DNA of 64,000 nt from Flavobacteriales bacterium. Its GTDB lineage: Bacteria > Bacteroidota > Bacteroidia > Flavobacteriales_F > PHOS-HE28. Position numbers and translations under genes: made by a program. The notes under the pieces are model-generated. The model was not told the DNA's origin. It saw nothing but the letters and a program-made list of their open reading frames with translations, and did not search any database. The stretch's first letter is position 1. Every line of letters begins with the position of its first letter. Below are positions 9,731 to 17,274 of the stretch, piece by piece. The DNA is taken from NCBI GenBank assembly GCA_020635695.1, contig JACJZH010000006.1, positions 124,001 through 188,000 of the forward strand. The letters run 5' to 3'.

Positions 9731-10446
9731 TCATGGACCAACGACTGCTGCTGCTCTCCAACTCGACCCTTCCCGGAGAACCCTTCCTCGGCTGGCCCGC
9801 CGAGCACATCCGCGATTTCCTGGGATCCCCGAAACGCGTGGCCTTCGTGCCCTTTGCTGCCGTGACCTTCGGGCATGACGAATACACGGAACGCGTGGCC
9901 GGCGTGTTCAAGACCCTTGGTCACGAAGTGTACGGCCTGCATGCCGAGGCCGACCCGGTGAAGGCCCTGGAGCGGGCGGACGCCGTGGCCGTGGGAGGAG
10001 GGAACACCTTCCAACTGCTGCGGACGCTCTACACCACGGGCCTGTTGCGCGCCATTCGCAAGCGGGTGCGGAACGGACTGCCCTACATCGGATGGAGCGC
10101 CGGCAGCAACGTGGCCTGCCCCACGGTGATGACCACCAACGACATGCCCATCTGCGAACCGCCTTCCTTGCATGCGTTGCATGTGGTGGGCTTCCAGATC
10201 AATCCGCATTACACGGCGGCCACGTTGGAGGGGCACGGCGGTGAGAGCCGCGACCAGCGCCTGGCCGAGTACCTGGAGCTGAACCGCGACATGACCGTGG
10301 CCGGCCTGCCGGAGGGTTCCCTGCTGCGTGTGGAGGGTCCACAGGTGACCTTGGAGGGGCGGCCCATGAAGGTGTTCAGGCATGGGCAGGAGGCCGTGGA
10401 GGTCCCTTCCGGCGCCCGCATGGGCATGGAACTGAACGTTCGCTGA
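9727..10446 (+). CDS. pepE: Dipeptidase E (alpha-aspartyl dipeptidase)
   Basis: A 239-residue cytoplasmic serine peptidase of family S51, which hydrolyses dipeptides with N-terminal aspartate. The nucleophile elbow GWSAGSN contains Ser124, the histidine is in NPHY (His161), and TTNDMPI supplies the acidic residue near 139; these match Salmonella PepE in order and spacing. The glycine-rich VGGGNTFQLL motif is also typical. Length is close to the family norm (about 230). The ATG at 9727 overlaps the upstream stop (ATGA), so it is read through from the surface operon, although its job looks like general peptide recycling. An alternative ATG lies two codons later. Confidence 0.93.
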   Translation: MIMDQRLLLLSNSTLPGEPFLGWPAEHIRDFLGSPKRVAFVPFAAVTFGHDEYTERVAGVFKTLGHEVYGLHAEADPVKALERADAVAVGGGNTFQLLRTLYTTGLLRAIRKRVRNGLPYIGWSAGSNVACPTVMTTNDMPICEPPSLHALHVVGFQINPHYTAATLEGHGGESRDQRLAEYLELNRDMTVAGLPEGSLLRVEGPQVTLEGRPMKVFRHGQEAVEVPSGARMGMELNVR

Positions 10447-10460
10447 GGGGGGTATTGCAG

Positions 10461-10478
10461 GGATCGGGAACGCGATCC
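10461..10478 (+). terminator. Possible weak hairpin after pepE
   Basis: GGATCG and CGATCC form a perfect 6-bp stem with a 6-base loop 15 bases after the pepE stop. There is no T tract, so termination is only a possibility. Confidence 0.25.
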
Positions 10479-10571
10479 ACCTTTGCGGTACAACGCGCGG
10501 CATCTTCGGCTTCCGGTCGGAACACCCCCACTTCGGCATGCCCACCGCGCATCCCCCATTTTACCGCCCCC

Positions 10572-11171
10572 ATGATGCATCCGGGCACCGCGCTCCGCTG
10601 GATCGGCGCTGAGCGTGGCTTCGGCGTGGTAGCCACCGAACACCTCCCCAAAGGCACCATCCTCTACGTCCTGGACCCGCTGGACATCGTCGTGCAGCCG
10701 GGTAGTTCCCAGGACAGCGACCCGCTGTACCAGCGTACCCTGGAGACCTATGCCTACATCGAGCCCGACGGCCGCCGCGTGGTGTGCTGGGACCACGGGC
10801 GCTTCATGAACCACTGCTGCCATCCGAACAGCTTGAGCACGGGCTACGGATTCGAGGTCGCCATCCGGGACATCGCGCCCGGCGAGGAGATCACGGACCA
10901 CTACGCCGTGCTGAACCTGGAGCATGAGATGGAGCTGAGCTGCGAACGCCCGGACTGCTGCCGGCACATCTCCCCGGGCAGCCTGCCGCAACACCAGCCC
11001 TGGATGGACGAGGCCATCCGTCAGGCCCTGGCGGACCTTCGTGCCGTACCGCAACCGCTCCTGCCCCTGCTCCGTGCGGACACGGCCCGGTCGCTGGACC
11101 TGTACCTGCACACCGGCGAGGGCTATGCCTCGGTGCTAAGTTTACAGCACCTTCCGGGCCCCAGGCCCTGA
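10572..11171 (+). CDS. SET domain protein (putative protein-lysine methyltransferase)
   Basis: A 199-residue protein with a bacterial SET domain, the fold that transfers methyl from S-adenosylmethionine to protein lysine. Visible signatures are the start ERGFGVVATEHLPKGTIL, the cofactor/active-site motif RFMNHCCHPNS (NHxxxPN type) and GEEITDHYA (the terminal D-Y motif, here D-H-Y). A cysteine cluster follows (CERPDCC), like post-SET zinc ligands. The ATG at 10572 is preferred; the frame stays open upstream to 10455, but that part has no conserved content. The next gene starts on the last base of its stop (TGATG), suggesting an operon with mscS and corA. Substrate unknown. Confidence 0.8.
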   Translation: MMHPGTALRWIGAERGFGVVATEHLPKGTILYVLDPLDIVVQPGSSQDSDPLYQRTLETYAYIEPDGRRVVCWDHGRFMNHCCHPNSLSTGYGFEVAIRDIAPGEEITDHYAVLNLEHEMELSCERPDCCRHISPGSLPQHQPWMDEAIRQALADLRAVPQPLLPLLRADTARSLDLYLHTGEGYASVLSLQHLPGPRP

Positions 11172-12073
11172 TGGCATCGCACATGGACGACCTCCTCGAC
11201 CGGCTACCCGGGCTGCTGGACAAGCTGGGCTTCAACCTGCTGCTGCTGGGGAAGATCATCCTGATCATCCTGGGCGCGTTCATCCTCGAGCGCTTCATCC
11301 ACTTCCTGCTGAAACGCGCCTACAAGCGGCGCGGCGCACCCGGCAGGGAGGACCTGACGCGGTACCGCTTCCTCAAGAACGCCACGCGCTTCATCGTGGG
11401 CCTGATGGCCTTCGCCAGCATCGTGTACGCCATCCCTTCGGTGAAGCACCTGGCCGTGACGCTGTTCGCCGGAGCAGGCATCCTGGTCGCCATCCTGGGC
11501 CTGGCCACACAGCGCGCCTTCAGCAACATCATCAGCGGGGTGTTCATCGTGGGCTTCAAGCCCTTCCGGGTGGGCGACCTGCTGGAGGTGGCGGGTCACC
11601 GCGGAACCGTGGAGGACATCACCCTGCGGCACACGGTGATCAACACCTTCGAGAACCGGCGGGTGATCATCCCCAACGCCTTGATCAGCGACGAGGTGTT
11701 GATCAACAGCACCATCAATGACGAGACCACCTGCCAGTTCGTGGAGTTCGGCATCAGCTATGAGAGCGACCTGGACCTGGCCATGCGCATCCTGCAGGAG
11801 GAGGCCGAGTCCCATCCCAGCTGCCTGGACCACCGCACCGAGGAGGACCTGGCGACGGGCGAGCCCAAGGTGGCGGTGCGCCTGATCCAGATCGCGGATT
11901 CCTCGCTGGTCCTGCGTGCCTATGCCTGGGCGAGCGATCCCTTGACCGCGCGCGCCATGCACTTCGACCTGAACCGTTCGGTGAAGCTGCGCTTCGACCG
12001 GGAGGGCATCGAGATCCCCTACCCGCACCGGACCATCACCTACAAGGGGCCCGGCCCCGCACCAGCGGCATGA
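11171..12073 (+). CDS. MscS-family mechanosensitive ion channel
   Basis: A 300-residue small-conductance mechanosensitive channel. A first hydrophobic helix (LLLLGKIILIILGAFI) is followed by a second at ~75-95, then the pore-lining TM3 segment rich in Gly/Ala (LFAGAGILVAILGLATQRAFSNIISG). The cytoplasmic beta domain follows (FRVGDLLEVAGHRGTVEDITLRHT, then RRVIIPNALI). These are the standard MscS signatures, and length fits MscS (286 in E. coli). It would sit in the inner membrane and release solutes on hypo-osmotic shock. It overlaps the SET gene by one base upstream and corA by four downstream. Confidence 0.93.
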   Translation: MASHMDDLLDRLPGLLDKLGFNLLLLGKIILIILGAFILERFIHFLLKRAYKRRGAPGREDLTRYRFLKNATRFIVGLMAFASIVYAIPSVKHLAVTLFAGAGILVAILGLATQRAFSNIISGVFIVGFKPFRVGDLLEVAGHRGTVEDITLRHTVINTFENRRVIIPNALISDEVLINSTINDETTCQFVEFGISYESDLDLAMRILQEEAESHPSCLDHRTEEDLATGEPKVAVRLIQIADSSLVLRAYAWASDPLTARAMHFDLNRSVKLRFDREGIEIPYPHRTITYKGPGPAPAA

Positions 12074-13131
12074 AGAAGGTCCGGAAGCGGTCGGAGAAGC
12101 GGGGACTGCCTCCCGGATCGCTGATCGGCGTGGGCGAAGCGGCCCACCACGCGGCGCATGCCCACCTGTTCACCTACAACAAGGACGAACTGATCGAGGG
12201 CGACATTCCTGACGCCGCGCAGTTCGTGCAACCCGACCCGGCCCACCACGTGAGCTGGCTGGACCTGGACGGGATCGACAACCAGGAACTGCTGGCCACC
12301 CTCGGTCAGCATTTCGACCTGCATCCGCTGCTGCTGGAGGACGTGCTGAACGTGGACCACCGCCCGAAGGTGGAGGAGTACCCGAACAGCCTGTTCGTGG
12401 TGGTGAAGATGCTGGACTACGACAAGGAACGGGACCTGGTCCGTTCCGAGCAGGTGAGCTTCGTCCTGGGGAAGGGATACGTGCTGTCGTTCCAGGAGCG
12501 ACCAGGTGATGTGCTGGAACCGATCCGGGAGCGTTTGCGCAACAACCTGGGCCGGGTTCGCCGCATGGGCCCGGACTATCTCCTGTACGTGCTGCTGGAC
12601 GTGATCGTGGACAACTACTTCGGCGTGCTGGACGCCTTGTCCGAGCGCGTATCGGAGCTTGAGCAACGGATCATGGTGCGCCCGCGCGAAGAGGACCTGC
12701 GCACCATCCAGGAGCTGCGGCACGAGCTGATCACCCTGGGCAGGAACGTCACTCCCACGCGGGAACTGGCCGGACGCATGAGCGTGATGGAGCACACCCT
12801 GATCGAGAAGGGCACCAAGCGCTACCTGAACGACCTGCAGGACCACACCGTGTACATCGCCGAGAGCATCGGCAGCATGCGCGAGGAAGTGGGCAGCCTG
12901 GAGAACACCTACCACGCCATGGTGAACCTGCAGATGAACCAGGTGATGAAGCTGCTCACCGTGATCAGCACCATCTTCATCCCCCTGTCGTTCATCGCCG
13001 GTCTGTACGGCATGAACTTCCAGCACATGCCCGAACTGGGATCGCGGTACGGTTACTACATCGTGCTGGGGGTGATGGCCGCCATCGCCATTGGCATGCT
13101 CGCCTGGCTGAGGCATCGGAAATGGCTGTGA
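12070..13131 (+). CDS. corA: CorA family magnesium/cobalt transporter
   Basis: A 353-residue divalent cation channel. The long N-terminal soluble domain (HPLLLEDVLNVDHRPKVEEY) and the helical stalk are typical. Near the C terminus come two membrane helices (LLTVISTIFIPLSFIAGLYG, then YYIVLGVMAAIAIGMLAWL) separated by the diagnostic YGMNF motif (Gly-Met-Asn at 314-316) and an MPEL loop. The protein ends in a short basic tail. The ATG at 12070 overlaps the mscS stop (ATGA). Functional grouping with a mechanosensitive channel suggests an ion/osmotic homeostasis operon. Confidence 0.95.
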   Translation: MKKVRKRSEKRGLPPGSLIGVGEAAHHAAHAHLFTYNKDELIEGDIPDAAQFVQPDPAHHVSWLDLDGIDNQELLATLGQHFDLHPLLLEDVLNVDHRPKVEEYPNSLFVVVKMLDYDKERDLVRSEQVSFVLGKGYVLSFQERPGDVLEPIRERLRNNLGRVRRMGPDYLLYVLLDVIVDNYFGVLDALSERVSELEQRIMVRPREEDLRTIQELRHELITLGRNVTPTRELAGRMSVMEHTLIEKGTKRYLNDLQDHTVYIAESIGSMREEVGSLENTYHAMVNLQMNQVMKLLTVISTIFIPLSFIAGLYGMNFQHMPELGSRYGYYIVLGVMAAIAIGMLAWLRHRKWL

Positions 13132-13149
13132 AGGGGTGCTCCCGGGGCC

Positions 13150-13157
13150 TACATTTG
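13150..13157 (+). promoter_or_regulatory. -7 promoter element TACATTTG
   Basis: A perfect match to TAnnTTTG in the 279-base gap after corA. The predicted transcript starts near 13162, giving a leader of about 250 bases before the decarboxylase; that leader holds the two upstream ORFs. Confidence 0.6.
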
Positions 13158-13184
13158 CGCCGTTGCCAAGGTGACACCCGTACC

Positions 13185-13268
13185 ATGACGCACCGCTGCC
13201 CCATCCCGGACCGGAACGGTGCCCCGCTGCGCGCGGGGCGAGCGTGCGCCATCCCTCCCTTCCGATGA
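13185..13268 (+). CDS. Upstream ORF 1, possible 27-residue leader peptide
   Basis: A short ORF beginning with the first ATG after the promoter at 13150. It encodes 27 residues, 5 of them arginine (start MTHRCPIPDR). Its stop TGA overlaps the ATG of the next upstream ORF (ATGA at 13265-13268). I do not recognise the peptide. Random Arg-rich ORFs are common in GC-rich DNA, so translation is unproven. The ordered overlap chain is the reason to list it. Confidence 0.35.
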   Translation: MTHRCPIPDRNGAPLRAGRACAIPPFR

Positions 13269-13414
13269 ACATCCGCGCGCTTCCCCCGTGGCGATCATGG
13301 CATGGCAGGACCCATGCCCCCCGCGAGCGGAGCACGTGCACCCTTGAACGAACGGTGACGTTCCGTGCAGGCCGCAACGGTCCCTGTGCGCAGCCCTCTC
13401 CTTCCCGCCGATGA
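13265..13414 (+). CDS. Upstream ORF 2, possible 49-residue arginine-rich leader peptide
   Basis: A 49-codon ORF with 10 arginines, two of them the last codons before the stop (CGC CGA TGA). Its start overlaps the stop of ORF 1 and its stop overlaps the start of the decarboxylase gene at 13411 (both ATGA). This geometry would make decarboxylase translation depend on translation of ORF 2. No similarity to a known protein is apparent. A role as an arginine-sensing leader is inference; precedent for polyamine genes exists in E. coli speFL upstream of speF. Confidence 0.4.
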   Translation: MNIRALPPWRSWHGRTHAPRERSTCTLERTVTFRAGRNGPCAQPSPSRR

Positions 13415-14823
13415 AGACGCGCTACATCGACCTGATCGAGCAGACCTTCGATTTCCCGAGGGACGAGTTCAAACTGGACGGTGACAACCTCGTGTGGAAC
13501 GACCTGCCCCTGATGCAGTTGATCGAGAAGCACGGCACCCCCATGCGCATCACCTACCTGCCGCGCATCGGGGAGAAGGTGGACATGGCCCGCGAGAGCT
13601 TCCGCAAGGCCTTCGAGGCACACGACTACCAGGGCAGCTACACCTACTTCTACTGCACCAAGAGCAACCACTTCAGCTACGTGATCGAGCAGGTGCTGAA
13701 GAAGGGCGTGGACCTGGAGACCAGCAGCGCGTACGACCTGGACATGATCGAGCTGCTGCTGGACAGCGGCCGGATGCGGCCGGACGCCACGGTGCTCTGC
13801 AACGGGTTCAAGGACGAACGCTACATCCGCAACATCGGCCGGCTCACCAAGCGGGGGATGCGCGTGATCCCCATCATCGACAACCTGGCCGAGCTGCACC
13901 AGCTGGACGAGGTGATCGACGGGCCCTGCGACATCGGCATCCGCATCGCCGCCGAGGAGGCCCCCAAGTTCGAGTTCTACACCAGCCGCCTGGGCATCGG
14001 CTACAAGGACATCATCCCCTTCTACCTGGGCGCCGTGAGCCGCCAGAAGAAGTTCCGGGTGAAGCTCATGCACTTCTTCATCAACACGGGCATCAGCGAC
14101 ACGGCCTACTACTGGAACGAGCTGAGCAAGTGCGTGAACGTGTACTGCGACCTGAAGAAGGTGTGCCCCGAACTGGACACGCTGGACATCGGAGGCGGTC
14201 TGCCGATCAAGAACAGCCTGAACTTCGACTTCGATGTGGACTACATGATCGGTGAGATCGTGGACCGCATCAAGGACATCTGCACCGACAACAAGGTGGA
14301 CGAACCGCACATCTTCAGCGAGTTCGGGAGCTTCACCGTGAGCGACAGCGGCGCCACCTTCTTCAGCATCCTGAACCAGAAGAAGCAGAACGAGAAGGAG
14401 AAGTGGAACATGATCGACGGCTCGTTCATGACCACCCTGCCCGACACCTGGGCCATCAGCAAGCGCTTCATCATGCTGCCGGTGAACAACTGGGAGAGCG
14501 AGTACGAACGCGTGTTCCTGGGCGGCATGACCTGCGACAGCGACGACTACTACAACAGCGAGCAGCACATCAACGCCATCTACCTGCCCCGCCACCAGGA
14601 GGACCGCCGGCAGGTGATCGGCTTCTTCAACACCGGCGCCTACCAGGACACCCTCGGCGGGTTCGGCGGCATCCAGCACTGCCTGATCCCCAAGCCCAAG
14701 CACATCCTGGTGGACCGCCTGCCGGACGGCACCATCACGGACCGGGTCTTCGCCCCCCAGCAGAGCGCCGAGCGCATGCTGCAGCTGCTCGGCTACCTGC
14801 CCCGGCCGGAGGACGGCGTTTGA
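13411..14823 (+). CDS. PLP-dependent decarboxylase, arginine/ornithine/diaminopimelate decarboxylase fold (probable arginine decarboxylase)
   Basis: A 470-residue fold-III PLP enzyme. The PLP lysine lies in YFYCTKSNH (Lys84), an early strand carries ETSSAYDLDM, and the phosphate-binding glycine loop is DIGGGLPI near residue 257. The C-terminal barrel has a decarboxylase-like EFGSFTVSDSGA stretch. Related Bacteroidota proteins are usually annotated as arginine decarboxylase and occur beside a deoxyhypusine-synthase-like gene, as here. It would produce agmatine in the cytoplasm for polyamine synthesis. Substrate cannot be fixed from sequence; carboxynorspermidine or diaminopimelate decarboxylase are alternatives. 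The start codon overlaps an Arg-rich upstream ORF, suggesting translational control. Confidence 0.75.
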   Translation: MKTRYIDLIEQTFDFPRDEFKLDGDNLVWNDLPLMQLIEKHGTPMRITYLPRIGEKVDMARESFRKAFEAHDYQGSYTYFYCTKSNHFSYVIEQVLKKGVDLETSSAYDLDMIELLLDSGRMRPDATVLCNGFKDERYIRNIGRLTKRGMRVIPIIDNLAELHQLDEVIDGPCDIGIRIAAEEAPKFEFYTSRLGIGYKDIIPFYLGAVSRQKKFRVKLMHFFINTGISDTAYYWNELSKCVNVYCDLKKVCPELDTLDIGGGLPIKNSLNFDFDVDYMIGEIVDRIKDICTDNKVDEPHIFSEFGSFTVSDSGATFFSILNQKKQNEKEKWNMIDGSFMTTLPDTWAISKRFIMLPVNNWESEYERVFLGGMTCDSDDYYNSEQHINAIYLPRHQEDRRQVIGFFNTGAYQDTLGGFGGIQHCLIPKPKHILVDRLPDGTITDRVFAPQQSAERMLQLLGYLPRPEDGV

Positions 14824-14851
14824 AAAAACGCGTGGCGATCGGTCCGGCTTC

Positions 14852-14859
14852 TATATTCG
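14852..14859 (+). promoter_or_regulatory. -7 promoter element TATATTCG
   Basis: TATATTCG ends 8 bp before the ATG at 14868, so the gene has its own near-leaderless promoter besides read-through from the decarboxylase. Confidence 0.5.
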
Positions 14860-14867
14860 ACCCCGAC

Positions 14868-15854
14868 ATGTTCACGCCCGATGCCTCCCGACCGGTGTCC
14901 TCCTTCATGGAGCACCACTACCTGCACTTCAACGCCGCGGCCCTGATGGACGCCGCCAAGGGCTACAAGGAACACCTGGGCAAGGGCCGCAAGATGATGG
15001 TGACCCTGGCCGGCGCCATGAGCACGGGCGAGCTGGGCAAGATCCTGGCCGAGATGATCCGCCAGGACAAGGTGCACGTGATCAGCTGCACCGGTGCCAA
15101 CCTGGAGGAGGACGTGATGAACCTGGTGGCCCATGACCACTACGAGCGCGTGCCCCACTACCGCGACCTGACCCCGCAGCAGGAACGCGAGCTGCTGGAC
15201 CGTGGCATGAACCGGGTGACCGACACCTGCATTCCCGAAGAGGAGGCCTTCCGCCGGCTGGAGAAGCATGTGGTGGACCTCTGGAAGAAGGACCAGGCCG
15301 AAGGGAACCGGCGCTTCCCCCACCAGTATTTCTACGAACTGATCCGCTCCGGCGTGCTGGAGCAGTACTACCAGATCGACCCGAAGGACAGCTGGATGGT
15401 GGCCGCCGCCGAGAAGGACCTGCCGATCATCGTGCCCGGTTGGGAGGACAGCACCCTGGGCAACATCTTCGCCGCGCACTGCCTGGTGGGCGACTGCGAG
15501 CCGCGGATCATGAAGAGCGGCATCGAGTACATGATGTGGCTCGCCGACTGGTACACGAACGAGGCCGGCAACGACGGCATCGGGTTCTTCCAGATCGGTG
15601 GCGGCATCGCAGGCGACTTCCCGATCTGCGTGGTGCCCATGCTGCACCAGGACCTGGAGCGGGAGAACGTGCCCTTCTGGAGCTACTTCTGCCAGATCAG
15701 CGACAGCACCACCAGCTACGGCAGCTACAGCGGCGCCGTGCCCAATGAGAAGATCACCTGGGGCAAGCTGGACGCCGACACACCGAAGTTCATCATCGAA
15801 AGCGACGCCACCATCGTGGCCCCTCTTCTATTCGCGTACGTACTGGACATGTGA
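14868..15854 (+). CDS. Deoxyhypusine synthase-like protein
   Basis: A 328-residue member of the deoxyhypusine synthase (DHS) superfamily. NAD-site-like motifs are VTLAGAMSTGELGKIL (about 45-60) and SCTGANLEEDVMNLV (73-87), with GWEDSTLGN at 191 and QIGGGIAGDFPICVVPML at 242. The lysine that carries the aminobutyl intermediate in eukaryotic DHS is conserved in TWGKLDAD (Lys300). The catalytic histidine found after the GGG motif in human DHS (KHHI) is absent; here the sequence is AGDFPI. Bacteria lack the eIF5A substrate, so it is probably a polyamine-pathway enzyme of another specificity. It lies 44 bp after the decarboxylase. Confidence 0.8.
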   Translation: MFTPDASRPVSSFMEHHYLHFNAAALMDAAKGYKEHLGKGRKMMVTLAGAMSTGELGKILAEMIRQDKVHVISCTGANLEEDVMNLVAHDHYERVPHYRDLTPQQERELLDRGMNRVTDTCIPEEEAFRRLEKHVVDLWKKDQAEGNRRFPHQYFYELIRSGVLEQYYQIDPKDSWMVAAAEKDLPIIVPGWEDSTLGNIFAAHCLVGDCEPRIMKSGIEYMMWLADWYTNEAGNDGIGFFQIGGGIAGDFPICVVPMLHQDLERENVPFWSYFCQISDSTTSYGSYSGAVPNEKITWGKLDADTPKFIIESDATIVAPLLFAYVLDM

Positions 15855-15860
15855 CCCACC

Positions 15861-16226
15861 ATGCAACGCCTGATCCGTTCGTTCAACACGCTCACCGATG
15901 CGCTCAAGGAGCTTCTCCAGGAGCAGTATCCGGACGGCATCGACAGCTCGCACATCAAGACGGTGCCCACCGCCAAGGGGGAACTGCTGCGGGTGATCGA
16001 ACTGCGCACGGCCGACGCCATCTACCTGATCAAGATCAACTCCGAGAGCCGCCAGGAGATCGAGGAATACCTGGAGCAGGACGACGACGGGGATGATGGC
16101 GATGACGGCATGGACGGCATGGACGATGCCGATGATGACGACCTGGGCGGCGATGATGAGGATGACGACGAGGAGGAAGACGATGCCGATGACGCCGGGG
16201 ACGAGGAAGAGGACGACGAGGACTGA
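15861..16226 (+). CDS. Small protein with highly acidic C-terminal tail
   Basis: A 121-residue protein 6 bp after the DHS-like gene, probably in the same transcript. Residues 1-75 form an ordinary mixed domain (LTDALKELLQEQYPDGI, AIYLIKINSESRQEIEEYLEQ). From about residue 74 to the end almost every residue is Asp, Glu, Gly or Met, forming a polyacidic tail. Such a tail could bind cations, basic proteins or polyamines; with a polyamine gene upstream this is tempting but unproven. I do not recognise the family. The tail is encoded by GAT/GAC/GAG-rich repeats that may vary in length between strains. Confidence 0.7.
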   Translation: MQRLIRSFNTLTDALKELLQEQYPDGIDSSHIKTVPTAKGELLRVIELRTADAIYLIKINSESRQEIEEYLEQDDDGDDGDDGMDGMDDADDDDLGGDDEDDDEEEDDADDAGDEEEDDED

Positions 16227-16294
16227 GGCTCGATGAACCGCAGGCTGTTCAAACCTGCCTTCGCCCACCTGCATCAGCCTGCCGTCGGCCTGCC

Positions 16295-16302
16295 GACCTT
16301 CA
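16295..16302 (+). promoter_or_regulatory. Possible -7 element GACCTTCA
   Basis: Weak match to the -7 consensus ending 4 bp before the ATG at 16307. Listed because position and ACCTT core match the other near-start elements. Confidence 0.25.
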
Positions 16303-16306
16303 GGTC

Positions 16307-16726
16307 ATGCTCCAAGGCACCTTCCACCTCGCTTTCGCCACCGAGGACCTGAAGCGGTCCAAGGCCTTTTATGGCGGTACGCTCGGCTGCGCAGAAGGGC
16401 GCAGCGCCGACACCTGGGTCGACTTCGACTTCTTCGGGCATCAGCTCACCATCCAGCAGGTGGCCCGGGTGAAGCGCCCCGAACGCACCTGGAACCCGGA
16501 CGGCATGGTGCCCAGCGAGCACTTCGGCATCGTGCTGGAATGGGAGGACTGGCACCGCATGCGCGACAAGCTGCAGAAAGTGGGGGTGCCCTTCCTGGTG
16601 GAGCCGCGCACCGTGATGCCCGGTCAGGTCGGCGAACAGGTGAGCCTGTTCATCGAAGATCCCGACGGTCGTGCCATCGAGTTCAAGGCCTTTGAAAAGA
16701 AGGAGGACCTGTTCCGGAGGTCCTGA
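16307..16726 (+). CDS. VOC family protein (glyoxalase/dioxygenase fold)
   Basis: A 139-residue vicinal-oxygen-chelate protein. The N-terminal strand FHLAFATEDLKRSKAFYGG has the usual metal-binding His7, the second half contains EHFGIVLEWED with a second His, and the C-terminal strand DPDGRAIEFKAF has the metal-ligand Glu. WVDFDFFGHQL is typical of a subgroup often labelled glyoxalase or bleomycin-resistance-like. These cytoplasmic proteins act on small hydrophobic or thiol-linked substrates; the substrate here is unknown. It converges with the MORN gene with only 5 bp between stops. Confidence 0.88.
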   Translation: MLQGTFHLAFATEDLKRSKAFYGGTLGCAEGRSADTWVDFDFFGHQLTIQQVARVKRPERTWNPDGMVPSEHFGIVLEWEDWHRMRDKLQKVGVPFLVEPRTVMPGQVGEQVSLFIEDPDGRAIEFKAFEKKEDLFRRS

Positions 16727-16731
16727 CCGAA

Positions 16732-17130
16732 CTACGGATAGGTGCGGCGCGCGATGATGCCCCCCTCCGGTCCGCGCTGCTCGGCCTCCACCAGGCGGCC
16801 GTCCTTGTAGCGCAAGCGACCCGTGGTCTGCTGACCGGGCTGGTTGAAGTGCCAGTCGCCCTGGCGCACGCCCTTCAGAAAACGTGCCCGGGCCAGCAAC
16901 GTGCCGTCCTCGGCATACTGCTTCCAGGCGCCATCCCGCTTGCCATGGCGGAAGGCGCCCATCTCGTGCACCCGGCCACTTTCGAAGTAGGTCACGAAGC
17001 GCACCAGATCGCCCTCGGCATAGATGGTGTGCTTGAGCTTGCCGTTCGGCCAATGCTCCTGCTCAAGCATGTCCTGGGCTTGCACCAAGGTACCGGCGAA
17101 CAGGGCGATGATGTAGAGGAGCTGGCGCAT
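16732..17130 (-). CDS. Secreted MORN-repeat protein
   Basis: A 132-residue protein with a signal peptide (MRQLLYIIALFAGTLVQAQ). It then has several MORN-type repeats (WPNGKLKHTIYAEGDLV, HGKRDGAWKQYAEDGTLLA, KGVRQGDWHFNQPG). Similar Bacteroidota proteins are sometimes labelled YwqK-type antitoxins, but no toxin is encoded nearby and the name says nothing about function. MORN repeats form elongated beta sheets that bind lipids or proteins. The start at 17130 is the only ATG that gives a signal peptide. Confidence 0.75.
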   Translation of the reverse strand: MRQLLYIIALFAGTLVQAQDMLEQEHWPNGKLKHTIYAEGDLVRFVTYFESGRVHEMGAFRHGKRDGAWKQYAEDGTLLARARFLKGVRQGDWHFNQPGQQTTGRLRYKDGRLVEAEQRGPEGGIIARRTYP

Positions 17131-17162
17131 GGATCGGCGTGTTTCTCACGCTTCGAACGAGC

Positions 17163-17170
17163 CAAAGGTA
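17163..17170 (-). promoter_or_regulatory. -7 promoter element TACCTTTG
   Basis: A perfect TAnnTTTG match on the minus strand, 32 bp before the MORN gene ATG (17130). It sits in an A/T-rich stretch shared with the divergent polysaccharide promoter. Confidence 0.6.
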
Positions 17171-17240
17171 AGAAATGTTTCACGAACAGTTTACATTGAG
17201 TTAACATAGGACTTCCGGTCCGGGACAAGCAGCACCGCCC

Positions 17241-17248
17241 TACTTTCG
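17241..17248 (+). promoter_or_regulatory. -7 promoter element TACTTTCG
   Basis: TACTTTCG, 26 bp before the ATG at 17275; the likely promoter of the acyltransferase pair. No clear -33 TTG. Confidence 0.5.
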
Positions 17249-17274
17249 CTGGCAACGCGCTTCCGGCCCCGGCG

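Noticed and set aside
12040..14703. An 887-codon open frame on the minus strand across corA and the decarboxylase
   Set aside because: Same antisense artefact; low-complexity Val/His/Gln-rich product, while the opposite strand holds well-conserved enzymes.
16732..17130. Toxin-antitoxin system (MORN/YwqK-like label)
   Set aside because: No toxin gene adjacent and the protein is secreted; the label reflects only repeat similarity.
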